Below, piece after piece: positions 46,615 to 55,207 of a stretch of DNA of 64,000 bases. The DNA is from Methylocystis sp. ATCC 49242 (GTDB taxonomy: Bacteria > Pseudomonadota > Alphaproteobacteria > Rhizobiales > Beijerinckiaceae). Each line of letters begins with the position of its first letter. The first letter of the stretch is position 1. The translations under genes and the position numbers were made by a program. The DNA lies in contig NZ_KE124774.1 of NCBI RefSeq assembly GCF_000188155.2, forward strand, positions 4,232,934-4,296,933, in the 5' to 3' direction. The notes beneath the pieces are model-generated. The model had not been told where the DNA came from. It saw only the letters and a program-made list of their open reading frames with translations, and searched no databases.

Positions 46615-47880
46615 ATGGAAAGATACCTTGAGCCTTCGCGCGACATCAGTGATCTAACCTTCCTGGATCTGGATTATCGTCGGCCGCTGTACAAGGAAGG
46701 ATTCCCATTCGTCATATTCTGGTCAGAAAAGGCCGCCTGTACTGTTGTATCCAAATGGTTCTTTCTGCAACTCGGCCAGTTGGACGAGGCGCTCCGCTAC
46801 AGCAAATGGATTCATAATTACGAAGCGCGCTTCATCCGGACGAACAAGGTGGAATATCTCGAGAGCGTTGTCGCCGCGCTTAAAGCCGGCGTGCCGGCGA
46901 TAAAATTCGTTCGTGACCCATATGCTCGCGCTTACAGCGGCTATCTCGAAATGCAGCGGCCCGGCGCGCTGACCAATCCCACGAATTGGGCGACACAGGC
47001 CCGAAGGACGGTCATATCTGAGATCGCGACGCCAAACGCCAGCATTGAATATACATTCTCGTTCAGGCAGTATCTTCTGTGGCGCGCCACGAAAAGGAAC
47101 AACGAGGTCGACGCGCATCTCGCGGAACAGTACGTGCCGCGTGACCGCTTCATCCGAATGCGGGCCGTGAAGATTGAAAATGCTCGGCTTGCATTTCAGC
47201 GGCTCGAGGAAGAATTCGATCTTCCAGTGCGTTCGGCCGAACACGACCATATTTTCTCGTCCGACCATCATCACGACAAGGGCGTCGGCTACTCCGCAGA
47301 GGAGATCGAGAAAATAATCGAGCTTGGCGTGCCTCTCAGGAGGCCACCCACCTTCCGCCTGCCCAAATTCGCCCGTGACATAGCGCTGCGGACAGGATTA
47401 GATGACTTGGTCAGGGTCTCTTTTGGTCGAGATATCGAGCTCTATGGCTATGGCCCTGCGACAGAGACTTTGGGCGACGCTCCACGGAACTCGGAGCGCG
47501 ATTTTTTGCTAGCCGCCAACCTGTCTTTGGCGAGTGAGCGAAATCAGCTCCTGCTAGCCAACAGGCAATTGATTGTCGAGCGAGACCAGGCCGCTTTGGA
47601 GCTTGGACAGGCTGTCCGGCGGAATGCGCTTCGAAAGGAAAGGCTCGACAGTGTGCTCGCTCAGCCCGGCGTTTTCCGCCGTTGGATTCTCGACAACAAC
47701 ATTTTCGTCTTCAAACTCCTATTCGAAAAAATCGAGGTAATGCGTCTTACCAACCTGAATTTCGACACGCAGTATTATCTGGACTGCAATCCAGATGTGA
47801 AAAAAAGCGGCGTGCAACCCCTACTGCATTTTGTGCGTCATGGAAGGAGAGAGGGACGGCAATTTCGTCTCGAGGAATGA
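46615..47880 (+). CDS. Sulfotransferase-like protein with coiled coil and C-terminal polysaccharide-type repeat
   Basis: The product has 421 residues. The N-terminal part looks like a sulfotransferase: FWSEKAACTVVSKWFF (residues 36-50) could be the PAPS 5'-phosphosulfate loop and IKFVRDPYARAYSGYL (about 98-113) the 3'-phosphate site. A coiled coil follows (residues about 295-335; ANRQLIVERDQAALELGQAV). The C-terminal segment FDTQYYLDCNPDVKKSG..PLLHFVRHGRREGR is the short repeat found at the ends of polysaccharide glycosyltransferases. Acceptor substrate is unknown. The gene is visibly less GC-rich than its neighbours and uses TTG, ATA and AGG codons more. It is probably a transferred envelope-sugar modification gene. 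Confidence 0.7.
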   Translation: MERYLEPSRDISDLTFLDLDYRRPLYKEGFPFVIFWSEKAACTVVSKWFFLQLGQLDEALRYSKWIHNYEARFIRTNKVEYLESVVAALKAGVPAIKFVRDPYARAYSGYLEMQRPGALTNPTNWATQARRTVISEIATPNASIEYTFSFRQYLLWRATKRNNEVDAHLAEQYVPRDRFIRMRAVKIENARLAFQRLEEEFDLPVRSAEHDHIFSSDHHHDKGVGYSAEEIEKIIELGVPLRRPPTFRLPKFARDIALRTGLDDLVRVSFGRDIELYGYGPATETLGDAPRNSERDFLLAANLSLASERNQLLLANRQLIVERDQAALELGQAVRRNALRKERLDSVLAQPGVFRRWILDNNIFVFKLLFEKIEVMRLTNLNFDTQYYLDCNPDVKKSGVQPLLHFVRHGRREGRQFRLEE

Positions 47881-48010
47881 GAGGGGCTGCAGTCGGACCT
47901 TGTTGGGGGGAGCAGATCTCATATTCAAGAGGCGCCGCGAGTAAAGCCAGGAGTCGCCAGCAGCATGTCTGCGGCGGGTTTCTGCCGCTCGACCTTCTAT
48001 GAAGGAGGGG

Positions 48011-48913
48011 TCACCCCCTCGCCAGCGCAATCATCACCGCGCCTGCCAGCATCACCGCCGCGCCGAGCAGGCGGCCGCCGGTCTCCTCTTTCAGCACTCG
48101 CCCGCTCGCCAGCACGGTGAACAGCGCAGACAGCCGCTTGATCGCTATGACGTAAGGCGTGAACAGCACCGTCAGCGCCCACATCTGCACCGTATTTCCG
48201 AACGCCATCGCCGAGCCGGCGCCGAGCGCGTAGCGCAACGTCCGCAGGCGCGGGGCGGGGCGGCCTCCCGCGGCCCAATAAGCGAAGGCGCATAGCGCGA
48301 TCACGATCGTCACCGCCGTAATCCAGATCAGCGGCGTCGAGGCCTGCACGCCGAGCTTGTCGATATTGGCGGTGACGCTCCATATCACCGCCGTCGCGAT
48401 CATCGAGCGCGCGCCCGCGTCGCGCGCGAAGATCGCGAAATTGAACCGCTTGCCATTGGTCTGATTGGCGTCGAGCAGCCCGACGCCCAGCACCGTGAAC
48501 AGTACGCCGAACATGCCTAAGGGCGGCGCCTGCTCGCCCGTCATGACCGGCGAGGTGACGAGCATCAGGACCGGGGTCAGCAGGACGAGCGGCGCGACGA
48601 GCGAGGCGTCGGAGAGGCGAAAGGCGCGGATGTAGAGGGCGTAGGCGACGACATTGAGCGCGCCGGACCAGGCGAGCAGCGTCCAGAAATTCGGCCGCGT
48701 CACCTCCGCCAGCGTCGCGCCCGGCGCGCTCAGCAGCCCCGGATGGGCGATGAGGCAGGAGGCGGTCAGCAGCAGCGCGCCGACGCCCCATTGTGCGGCG
48801 AGGATGGCGCGATCATCCGCCTCCCGAGTCGCGGCCTTGGTGCCGAGATCGGTGAGGGATTGGCAGATCGCCGTCACGAGCGCGGCGAAGAGGGCGAGAA
48901 GCGCGAGATCCAT
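48011..48913 (-). CDS. DMT/EamA-family membrane transporter
   Basis: The product has 300 residues. There are about ten hydrophobic helices in two halves of five, each opening like an EamA domain (AALVTAICQSLTDLGTKAA; SMIATAVIWSVTANIDKLG). Near the end, PYVIAIKRLSALFTVLASG..LKEE is the second EamA repeat. It exports or imports a small metabolite that cannot be named. Its start lies 33 bases from the stop of the methyltransferase gene on the same strand, so the two are probably cotranscribed with the methyltransferase first. Confidence 0.88.
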   Translation of the reverse strand: MDLALLALFAALVTAICQSLTDLGTKAATREADDRAILAAQWGVGALLLTASCLIAHPGLLSAPGATLAEVTRPNFWTLLAWSGALNVVAYALYIRAFRLSDASLVAPLVLLTPVLMLVTSPVMTGEQAPPLGMFGVLFTVLGVGLLDANQTNGKRFNFAIFARDAGARSMIATAVIWSVTANIDKLGVQASTPLIWITAVTIVIALCAFAYWAAGGRPAPRLRTLRYALGAGSAMAFGNTVQMWALTVLFTPYVIAIKRLSALFTVLASGRVLKEETGGRLLGAAVMLAGAVMIALARG

Positions 48914-48946
48914 GGCGCGCTATACCGCGCCGGCCGCCATTTGCAA

Positions 48947-49675
48947 CTAGGGTTTCACCGCGCGCAAAAGCGTGTCGACGCCGTCGCGGAAATCCACCGT
49001 GACGGGCGCGAAGCCGAGCGCGGCGAGTTTCTTCAATGACGGCTCGTAATACATGATGTGGTCGGGCGACTCGTCGCTGTAGAGATGGACGACCCAGTCC
49101 TCGAGCAGATCGAGCCGGTTCATCTCCCTGAACATCTTGAACCAGCGGCGGACCATGGTCTGCGTGTCGGCGAGATGCGCGGCGCGGTCGTCCATCGCGT
49201 AACGGTCGCCGTTGATGAAAAGCCCGCCGGATTTCAGCACGCGAAAGATCTCGGCGAGAACGTCGTCGCGGTAGTCGTCGAGGAAATTGTGGATGGCGTA
49301 ATTCGAGGCGACAACGTCGACGCTCGCGTCGGGCAGGGCCTGGAGCGCGGAGAGCGCATCCGCTTCTTTGAACTCGACGCGGCCGGCGGCGACGTAACCG
49401 GCGAGATTTTCGCGCGCCTGCTCCAGCATTCTGGCGGCGCTGTCCACGGCGATGAGCTTCAGATCATCGCGGCCGGCGAGCAGCGCCAGCGTGCAGACGC
49501 CCGTGCCGCAGCCGATCTCGAAGCCGGTCAGCGCGCCCGCCTCGGGGCGCCACGCGCCGACCGTCTCGCCAACGCGTTTCGCGAGGTAAGCGTGGTTCGG
49601 GCACATCAGCCGCAGCATGTCATATTCGGCGCCGATCGGGCCGGTGAAGAGATTGTCCTGCAGGCGTGACGACAT
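48947..49675 (-). CDS. Class I SAM-dependent methyltransferase
   Basis: The product has 242 residues from ATG 49675 (MSSRLQDNLFTGPIGAEYD), chosen because GGGAAG precedes it. The Rossmann-fold motifs are motif I FEIGCGTGVCTLALL, the acid in LIAVDSAARMLEQA, motif II-like FKEADAL and LKSGGLFINGDRY. It resembles Methyltransf_11/25 members that act on small molecules or lipids. The frame is open further upstream, but those residues have no family match. The stop is followed by the DMT transporter gene. Confidence 0.85.
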   Translation of the reverse strand: MSSRLQDNLFTGPIGAEYDMLRLMCPNHAYLAKRVGETVGAWRPEAGALTGFEIGCGTGVCTLALLAGRDDLKLIAVDSAARMLEQARENLAGYVAAGRVEFKEADALSALQALPDASVDVVASNYAIHNFLDDYRDDVLAEIFRVLKSGGLFINGDRYAMDDRAAHLADTQTMVRRWFKMFREMNRLDLLEDWVVHLYSDESPDHIMYYEPSLKKLAALGFAPVTVDFRDGVDTLLRAVKP

Positions 49676-49879
49676 TTCGCGGGCTTCCCAACAAGATGGA
49701 CGCTGAGCGTTGGTAACGGCGGCGGATGCGGAAATCAATTTTTCCCCGCGCGCCCGCTGCGTTCGTCGCGGCAATGCTTTTGTCAATCGACTGTGGCGCG
49801 AAACGAGATAAACTGCGCCATAGTCCGTGGCGCCGGGCTGGAGCTGCGCCGGATCGCGGCGGACGCAGGGGAGGGGATC

Positions 49880-50221
49880 GTGAAAACAATCGTCGCCGCG
49901 CTCGCTATGTTTCCGATCCTGCTCTTGGCGCCGGGCCCCGCCGCCGGCGCCGTGAACTGCTATCCGCAGGCGGCGGGCGTGGCGGGCGTCATCGCCGATC
50001 AAAAGGACGTCATCGCCGCCGTCAATTGTCTCGGCCAGCAACTCGCAGAATTGCGGCGAGCCGCCACGATCTCGGATCAGAACCAGACAGCGCGCGTGGA
50101 GGAGTTGGCCCGGCAAATTGCGGAGCTGCAGGGCGCCGTCGAGGTTTTGTCGAGACGCGTCTCGGCGCTCGAGGGCCGGCTGAACGATGTGCTGACGCCT
50201 CTGGCGACGAGGCCGTGGTAG
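49880..50221 (+). CDS. Small secreted coiled-coil protein, 113 residues
   Basis: The start is GTG 49880, with GAGGGG 5 bases upstream. The product begins with a signal peptide (MKTIVAALAMFPILLLAPGP, cleavage near AAG-A). Residues about 30-105 are an amphipathic coiled coil (ARVEELARQIAELQGAVEVL) with two cysteines (residues about 27 and 50) flanking its first helix. The function is unknown. It resembles small periplasmic helical proteins that oligomerise. No clear partner is nearby. Confidence 0.6.
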   Translation: MKTIVAALAMFPILLLAPGPAAGAVNCYPQAAGVAGVIADQKDVIAAVNCLGQQLAELRRAATISDQNQTARVEELARQIAELQGAVEVLSRRVSALEGRLNDVLTPLATRPW

Positions 50222-50434
50222 GCTGGCGACTGAAATCGAGCGTCAGTGATCCCGCCCCGCGCGCGTGATCACGCCGATTCAGCGGGGAGCCTCGAAACCG
50301 CGATGCGATGCTCGGCGCGAGCGGAGCGGCCGAGCCCGGCCTTGTCGCTTGGCGCCAACATCGAAAAAAATTTATCTCCAGCCTTTCATATCTCATAGAT
50401 TTGACGCCTGAACGGATGACCATCACGGGGAGCA

Positions 50435-50965
50435 ATGGTGCGCTGCCAGCAGAAAAGTCGCGGCACGGCAAATTGCGTGATCTGGATTGTCGTATTCACC
50501 GTCCTTGCCGGACTCTTCTGGCCGCGCGCCGCTGGCGTCGTCTTCATGGGTCTCGCATTTCTCGGTCTGCTCCATCTGGCGGTGCTCGCTCATGAAGAGG
50601 TCACGGAGGCCAGGTTTCAGGAGGACATGAGTCCGGAAGAGTTCGAGCACTATTGCGCCGCCGTGTTGCGGGAGATGAAATGGAACGCCCGCGTCACTCG
50701 CGCCAGCGGCGACCAGGGCGTGGACATCGTGGCTGACAAGCGCGGCATGCGCATAGTGATCCAGTGCAAGAAGTATTCGAAGCCGGTCGGCAATCGCGCG
50801 GTTCAGGAAATTGTCGCAGCGATCGCCCACGAGGACGCGCAGCGAGGCGTCGTCGTCACCACCAGCGATTACACGCCGGCGGCCGAGAGGTTGGCGGCCT
50901 CCAATCAGGTTCTGCTGCTGCACCACGCGGATTTACGCAGGATCGACAGGCTTCTTGCCCGGTGA
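50435..50965 (+). CDS. Membrane-anchored Mrr-like restriction endonuclease-fold protein
   Basis: The product has 176 residues. Two N-terminal hydrophobic helices (residues about 13-29 and 35-52) are followed by an Mrr-type nuclease domain with the catalytic core SGDQGVDIVADKRGMRIVIQCKKY: Asp97, then Gln110-x-Lys112. The C-terminal VVVTTSDYTPAAERLAASN and the closing segment are typical of Mrr_cat proteins. The substrate may be DNA, but a membrane-tethered role in defence or DNA clearance is inference. GGGGAG precedes ATG 50435. No specificity or methylase subunit is adjacent. Confidence 0.8.
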   Translation: MVRCQQKSRGTANCVIWIVVFTVLAGLFWPRAAGVVFMGLAFLGLLHLAVLAHEEVTEARFQEDMSPEEFEHYCAAVLREMKWNARVTRASGDQGVDIVADKRGMRIVIQCKKYSKPVGNRAVQEIVAAIAHEDAQRGVVVTTSDYTPAAERLAASNQVLLLHHADLRRIDRLLAR

Positions 50966-51211
50966 TCGACCGCAGCAGTCGCCCCTCCACTGGAGGCTAT
51001 GGAGGCGAGGCGGACGGGCGCGACTTTGGACATCTGGGGGCCGGCAATGCGACTGCGTCCGTATGAGCCCGCATGTCCGAGCCGACGCGGGGGCATATGT
51101 CGAGCCGGGCCGATCTCTCGCCTTGAACCCGTTTTCTGGTGACAAGCGCATGATTTTGAACCAATGCATGTCGATGCGCGAAACGCCGCCCGCTGAACCC
51201 GAAAGCCGCAG

Positions 51212-51901
51212 ATGATTCCGCGTATATTGCTCGACACGGCGCAGATTCCCGGCGGCGAGGGCGAGCTGCGGCTCATGCGTCGCGGCGCCGAATTCTCGAT
51301 CATGTTGGGCAACAACGAATTGATGAACAGCCGCCTCAGCGGCTCCGAGGAAGCGCTCGCCACGCTTTCCTGCGAGAGGATTCGCGCCCGCCCGCAGCCG
51401 CGAATTCTTATCGGCGGGCTGGGGATGGGATTCACGCTGCGCGCGGCCCTCTCCGTCCTGGACGCGCAGGCGCGGATTGTCGTCGCCGAACTCGTTCCGG
51501 CGGTTGTGGCCTGGGCGCGCGGTCCAATGGCCGAGGTCTTCGGCGACAGTCTGACGGATCCGCGCGTGCGCATCGAGGAAGCGGATGTCGGGCGCGTGAT
51601 CCGCTCCGGTCGTTCGGCTTTCGATGCGATTTTGCTCGATGTCGACAATGGTCCCGAAGGGCTCACCCGCGAGGCCAATGACAGTCTCTACTGCATCGCG
51701 GGATTGACCGCCGCCCGCGATGCGCTTCGCCCCGGCGGCGTGCTGGCGGTCTGGTCATCGGGGCCGGATCAGAATTTTTCGCGGCGCCTCGGCAAGGCCG
51801 GCTTCGATATGGACGAGGTCAAGGTGCGCGCCAACCGGGCGCGCGCCGGCTCCCGGCATGTCATATGGCTCGCGACGCGGCGCGATGCGGGAAGCAGCTG
51901 A
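51212..51901 (+). CDS. Spermidine-synthase-like SAM-fold protein
   Basis: The product has 229 residues. It has the Rossmann core of the spermidine/spermine synthase family: LIGGLGMGFTLRAAL (motif I), VVAELVPAVVAWAR, IEEADVGRVIR and the acidic LLDVDNGPEGLTREAND where aminopropyl transfer occurs in true synthases. The N-terminal beta domain is short. Many such proteins are of unknown specificity, and polyamine synthesis is not proven. It follows the Mrr-like gene after 246 bases. Confidence 0.78.
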   Translation: MIPRILLDTAQIPGGEGELRLMRRGAEFSIMLGNNELMNSRLSGSEEALATLSCERIRARPQPRILIGGLGMGFTLRAALSVLDAQARIVVAELVPAVVAWARGPMAEVFGDSLTDPRVRIEEADVGRVIRSGRSAFDAILLDVDNGPEGLTREANDSLYCIAGLTAARDALRPGGVLAVWSSGPDQNFSRRLGKAGFDMDEVKVRANRARAGSRHVIWLATRRDAGSS

Positions 51902-51975
51902 GCGTATCGACAGCCGCGCAGCTGTTTTCTCGCGGCGCGGCCCAGCGTAGCGGCGGCCCTTCATATCGGCGCGGG

Positions 51976-51998
51976 CTTTATCGAAACATTCGATAAAG
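51976..51998. repeat. Perfect 10-base inverted repeat at the end of a tiny open frame
   Basis: CTTTATCGAA-ACA-TTCGATAAAG is an exact inverted repeat with a 3-base loop. It covers the last codons and the stop of the minus-strand 37-residue peptide. No T-run follows on either side, so it may act as a 3'-end stabiliser or weak terminator. Confidence 0.65.
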
Positions 51999-52091
51999 GG
52001 CTTCGAAGAGGCCGACATCCACCGATATCAGCATCAGCGCTATCGCAGCGATTTCCGCCAGTCGGAGCAATTCCCTTTGCATGCGCATCAT
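51978..52091 (-). CDS. Small membrane peptide, 37 residues
   Basis: ATG 52091 lies just after AAGGGAG. The peptide is a basic head (MMRMQRELLRLAE), one hydrophobic helix (IAAIALMLISVDVGLFEAL) and an aromatic-basic tail (YRMFR). The stop codon lies inside a perfect hairpin. Ribosome site, helix and 3' hairpin together suggest a real small membrane protein; it is too short to prove by sequence alone. It lies convergent to the spermidine-synthase-like gene. Confidence 0.5.
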   Translation of the reverse strand: MMRMQRELLRLAEIAAIALMLISVDVGLFEALYRMFR

Positions 52092-52484
52092 ACGCTCCCT
52101 TGGTGGCGCGTGTGATGCGAGTCAGGTGGCGCGGTCTTCCGCATGAACAAGCGGGACGCGTCGGGGAGAAATACTCGGGCAACAAAAGACGGTTAGCGCC
52201 GCCTCGGCGACAACCGCCAGCGCCTGAAGCCGCGTCCGGCGGATCGCGCTAATCTGCTCCACGAACCGGGCGAGCGGATTCTGCGCTCGTTGGCGAGTCT
52301 CGCCACCGTCTTACTGAAACCTCGAAGCGTCCAAGAGGAGTTGTCGCCTTGAGGCGGCTCGGTCAAGGGATTGGCTGGCGAACAAGGAGGTCGATGCGCC
52401 GCCGCGCTCGCTCCATCCATGCGGGTGAGCTTCCGATTTCCGCCCGCCGAACGGCGGCCGCAATTAAGATATATTTGATTTCCC
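52092..52484. other. 393-base gap between the small peptide and tRNA-Glu, no supported gene
   Basis: Only short arginine-rich frames with poor starts are seen here, on both strands. It lies on the 3' side of tRNA-Glu, where integrating elements often insert, but I see no integrase remnant and no direct repeat of the tRNA end. Confidence 0.5.
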
Positions 52485-52560
52485 TGGCGCTCCCTAGGGG
52501 ACTCGAACCCCTGTTTTCGCCGTGAGAGGGCGACGTCCTAGACCGCTAGACGAAGGGAGC
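52485..52560 (-). tRNA. tRNA-Glu (CTC)
   Basis: The minus-strand sequence starts GCTCCCTTCGTCTAG and folds into a full cloverleaf. The 7-base acceptor stem is GCTCCCT/AGGGAGC and the anticodon loop CTCTCAC reads CTC, for GAG codons. The T-arm is AGGGGTTCGAGTCCCCT. The terminal CCA is encoded (52485-52487), with G as discriminator. It stands alone upstream of proA on the other strand. Confidence 0.97.
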
Positions 52561-52672
52561 GGGGAGGCCGTTCTATAGACTGCCCGTTCCCGCTCGGCAA
52601 GAGGCTCGACGCCGACTTTTCCGCTTCTGTGCATCGTGATAGCGGAACAGGGTTCTTTACCGGATCATCGAC

Positions 52673-53974
52673 ATGACGCAGCCCCTGAGAAACGAAACGC
52701 CCGACGCCGACGCTGCGGGTCTCGCCGCCGCGCTTTCCGAACTGGGCTGCGCCGCCCGGCAGGCTGCGCGCGCCGTGGCGCTGGCGAGCGCTGAAGCCAA
52801 GAACAGGGCGTTGCGCATGGCGGCGGAAGAAATCCGTCGGCGGAGCGGCGCGATCCTCGCCGCGAACGCTCTCGACGTCTCCGACGCCAGGGCGCGCGGC
52901 ACGGCGGGCTCCTTCATCGACCGGCTAACGCTCGATCCCTCGCGCGTCGAGGCCATCGCGCGCGGCGTCGAGGAGATCGCCGATCTGCCTGATCCCGTCG
53001 GTCGCGTGCTCGCGCGATTCGAGCGGCCCAACGGGCTTGTCATCGAGCGCGTGTCGACGCCGCTCGGCGTCATCGGCGTCATCTATGAGAGTCGCCCCAA
53101 TGTGACGGCCGACGCCGGCGCCCTGTGCCTCAAGGCCGGCAACGCCGTGATTTTGCGCGGCGGCTCGGAAAGCCTGCGTTCCTCGGGCGCCATTCACGCC
53201 TGCCTCGTGGCGGGGCTCGAGGCGGCCGGATTGCCGAAGGCGGCGATCTCGCTTGTGCAGACCGCGGACCGCGCGGCGGTTGGCGCCATGCTTGCCGGGC
53301 TCGACGGCAATATCGACGTCATCGTGCCGCGCGGCGGCAAGAGCCTCGTCGCGCGCGTGCAGCATGAGGCGCGCGTGCCGGTCTTCGCGCATCTCGAAGG
53401 GATCGTGCATGTCTTCGTGCACAAGGACGCCGATCTCGACATGGCGAAGCGCGTGCTGCTCAACGCCAAGATGCGGCGCACCGGCATTTGCGGCGCGGCG
53501 GAGACATTGCTCGTCGACAAGGCCTGCGCGTCGACGCATCTCACGCCGCTTGTCTCCATGCTCATCGACTCGGGCTGTGAAGTGCGCGGGGACGCGGCGA
53601 CGCAGGTCGCCGACGCGCGCGTGAAGCCGGCCGCCGAGGAGGACTGGAGCGCGGAATATCTCGACTCGATCATCGCCGCGAAAGTGGTGGACGGACTCGA
53701 CGCCGCGATCGACCACATCGAGAAATATGGCTCGCATCACACCGACTGCATCATCACGCGTGACGAGACGGCGGCGCAGCGATTCATGAATGAAGTGGAT
53801 TCCGCCATCGTGCTGCACAACGCCTCGACGCAGTTCGCCGACGGCGGCGAATTCGGCTTCGGGGCCGAGATCGGCATCGCCACGGGCCGCATGCATGCGC
53901 GCGGGCCTGTAGGCGTGGAGCAACTCACCTCGTTCAAATATCGGGTGCATGGGGCCGGTCAGGTGCGGGGGTGA
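52673..53974 (+). CDS. proA: Gamma-glutamyl phosphate reductase
   Basis: The product is the second enzyme of proline synthesis. It reduces gamma-glutamyl phosphate to glutamate semialdehyde with NADPH. Its 433 residues match ProA. Visible family segments are [43 protein letters not shown], the catalytic cysteine in [30 protein letters not shown] and [19 protein letters not shown]. proB is not adjacent. It is followed by nadD after a 46-base gap. Confidence 0.97.
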   Translation: MTQPLRNETPDADAAGLAAALSELGCAARQAARAVALASAEAKNRALRMAAEEIRRRSGAILAANALDVSDARARGTAGSFIDRLTLDPSRVEAIARGVEEIADLPDPVGRVLARFERPNGLVIERVSTPLGVIGVIYESRPNVTADAGALCLKAGNAVILRGGSESLRSSGAIHACLVAGLEAAGLPKAAISLVQTADRAAVGAMLAGLDGNIDVIVPRGGKSLVARVQHEARVPVFAHLEGIVHVFVHKDADLDMAKRVLLNAKMRRTGICGAAETLLVDKACASTHLTPLVSMLIDSGCEVRGDAATQVADARVKPAAEEDWSAEYLDSIIAAKVVDGLDAAIDHIEKYGSHHTDCIITRDETAAQRFMNEVDSAIVLHNASTQFADGGEFGFGAEIGIATGRMHARGPVGVEQLTSFKYRVHGAGQVRG

Positions 53975-54020
53975 CGGGCGGCGCGTGGATTTCCTGTCGC
54001 TCGAACCGCCATCGTCGGGC

Positions 54021-54632
54021 ATGAGGCGCGGTTTCGTCCGCCTCCCCCCTCACGCGCCCGGCATGCGCATCGGGCTTTTCGGCGGCTCTTTCAATCCGCC
54101 GCATGAGGGGCATCTGTTGGTCTCCCGTATCGCGCTGCGGCGGCTGCGGCTCGACAGGCTCTGGTGGCTGGTTTCGCCGGGCAATCCATTGAAGGACACG
54201 CGCGAACTGCCCTCGCTGGCCGCGCGTATGGCGGCGGCGCGGCGCATTGCGCGCGATCCGCGGATCGTGGTCACGGGTCTGGAGGCGGAGGTCGGCGCGC
54301 GCTTTACGATCGATACGCTGCGCTATCTGCGCGCCCGCTGCCCGGGCGTTCGCTTCGTCTGGATCATCGGCGGGGACAATCTGCTACAACTCGATCGCTG
54401 GCGACGATGGGAAGACATCATGCGCCTTGCGCCGGTCGCCGCCATCGACAGGCCCGGCGCGACATTGCGCGCCGCCAACGCAAAGGTGGCGCTGCGCTTT
54501 CCCCAGTCTCGACTTCCGGAGCGCAAGGCCGCGCGGATAGCGTTCACTGCTCCGCCCGCCTTCATTTATCTGCACGGGCCGCGCAGCGCGGTCTCGTCGA
54601 CCGAGCTGCGCCGAGGCGCAAGGCGGCCCTGA
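54021..54632 (+). CDS. nadD: Nicotinate-nucleotide adenylyltransferase
   Basis: The product makes deamido-NAD from nicotinate mononucleotide and ATP in NAD synthesis. Its 203 residues include the nucleotidyltransferase motif GLFGGSFNPPHEGHLL at the N-terminus, WIIGGDNLLQLDRW in the middle and the C-terminal ISSTELR-type element SAVSSTELRRG. ATG 54021 (MRRGFVRLPPHAPGMRIG) gives the usual alphaproteobacterial start; ATG 54063 is shorter. proA upstream is a common neighbour. The ribosome-silencing factor gene rsfS, normally next, is missing, so the gene order is broken here. Confidence 0.95.
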   Translation: MRRGFVRLPPHAPGMRIGLFGGSFNPPHEGHLLVSRIALRRLRLDRLWWLVSPGNPLKDTRELPSLAARMAAARRIARDPRIVVTGLEAEVGARFTIDTLRYLRARCPGVRFVWIIGGDNLLQLDRWRRWEDIMRLAPVAAIDRPGATLRAANAKVALRFPQSRLPERKAARIAFTAPPAFIYLHGPRSAVSSTELRRGARRP

Positions 54633-54638
54633 CCGGTC

Positions 54639-54935
54639 CTATTTCCGGTCGAACAGCGGAATGATCCAGCGCTTGTAGGCCCAGAAGCTCGCTGGGATGC
54701 CGACGAAGATCGCGAGCCACATCATCATGGAGCTATCCATGCCGCCGCGCTCGTAATAGCCACCGCCTTCCGTCACCGCCTGCGTGTAGGGGTTGCGCAC
54801 GAACAGCGTCAGCGCGAAGGAGCCGACGACGATCGCGCCCACAATGTAATAGAAGCTCTTGGGCACGAGGATCACTGGCCGGGCGTTTTGCGGCGGCTTC
54901 TGTTCTTCCGGCGAGTTTTTCTGATCTTCGGACAT
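54639..54935 (-). CDS. Small membrane protein with two helices, 98 residues
   Basis: From ATG 54935 (GGAGAG about 6 bases upstream) the product has a charged N-terminus (MSEDQKNSPEEQKPPQNARP). TM1 (FYYIVGAIVVGSFALTLFV) and TM2 (MMMWLAIFVGIPASFWAYK) are separated by a short glycine-, tyrosine- and methionine-rich loop (TEGGGYYERGGMDSSMMM). No family is recognised. It is convergent with nadD. Confidence 0.65.
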   Translation of the reverse strand: MSEDQKNSPEEQKPPQNARPVILVPKSFYYIVGAIVVGSFALTLFVRNPYTQAVTEGGGYYERGGMDSSMMMWLAIFVGIPASFWAYKRWIIPLFDRK

Positions 54936-55207
54936 GGGTGCTCTCCTACATGTTTCCATCCGACCGCTAATATGGGCGGCGCCGCGTGGGTCCGCCACAA
55001 CTATCGTCAGTAGCGCTAACGGCGGAGGCGACCGGATTTTGAAACCTTCTGCAATCTAGCTCCTGCCACAGCCGGGGGCAGGGCGTCTTTTTCGCCAAAT
55101 AGCGTACAAAGCAAATAATAACCGTACATCCGGTCCCGTTCGAGCTTAAACGGTCCGTGAACCGCTCCCGCGCGACTTTGGCGCATACATTCATATGGAG
55201 CGGCGCC

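Noticed and set aside
52092-52484. Possible attachment site beside tRNA-Glu
   Set aside because: No integrase, no repeated tRNA 3' end and no change in gene content was seen.
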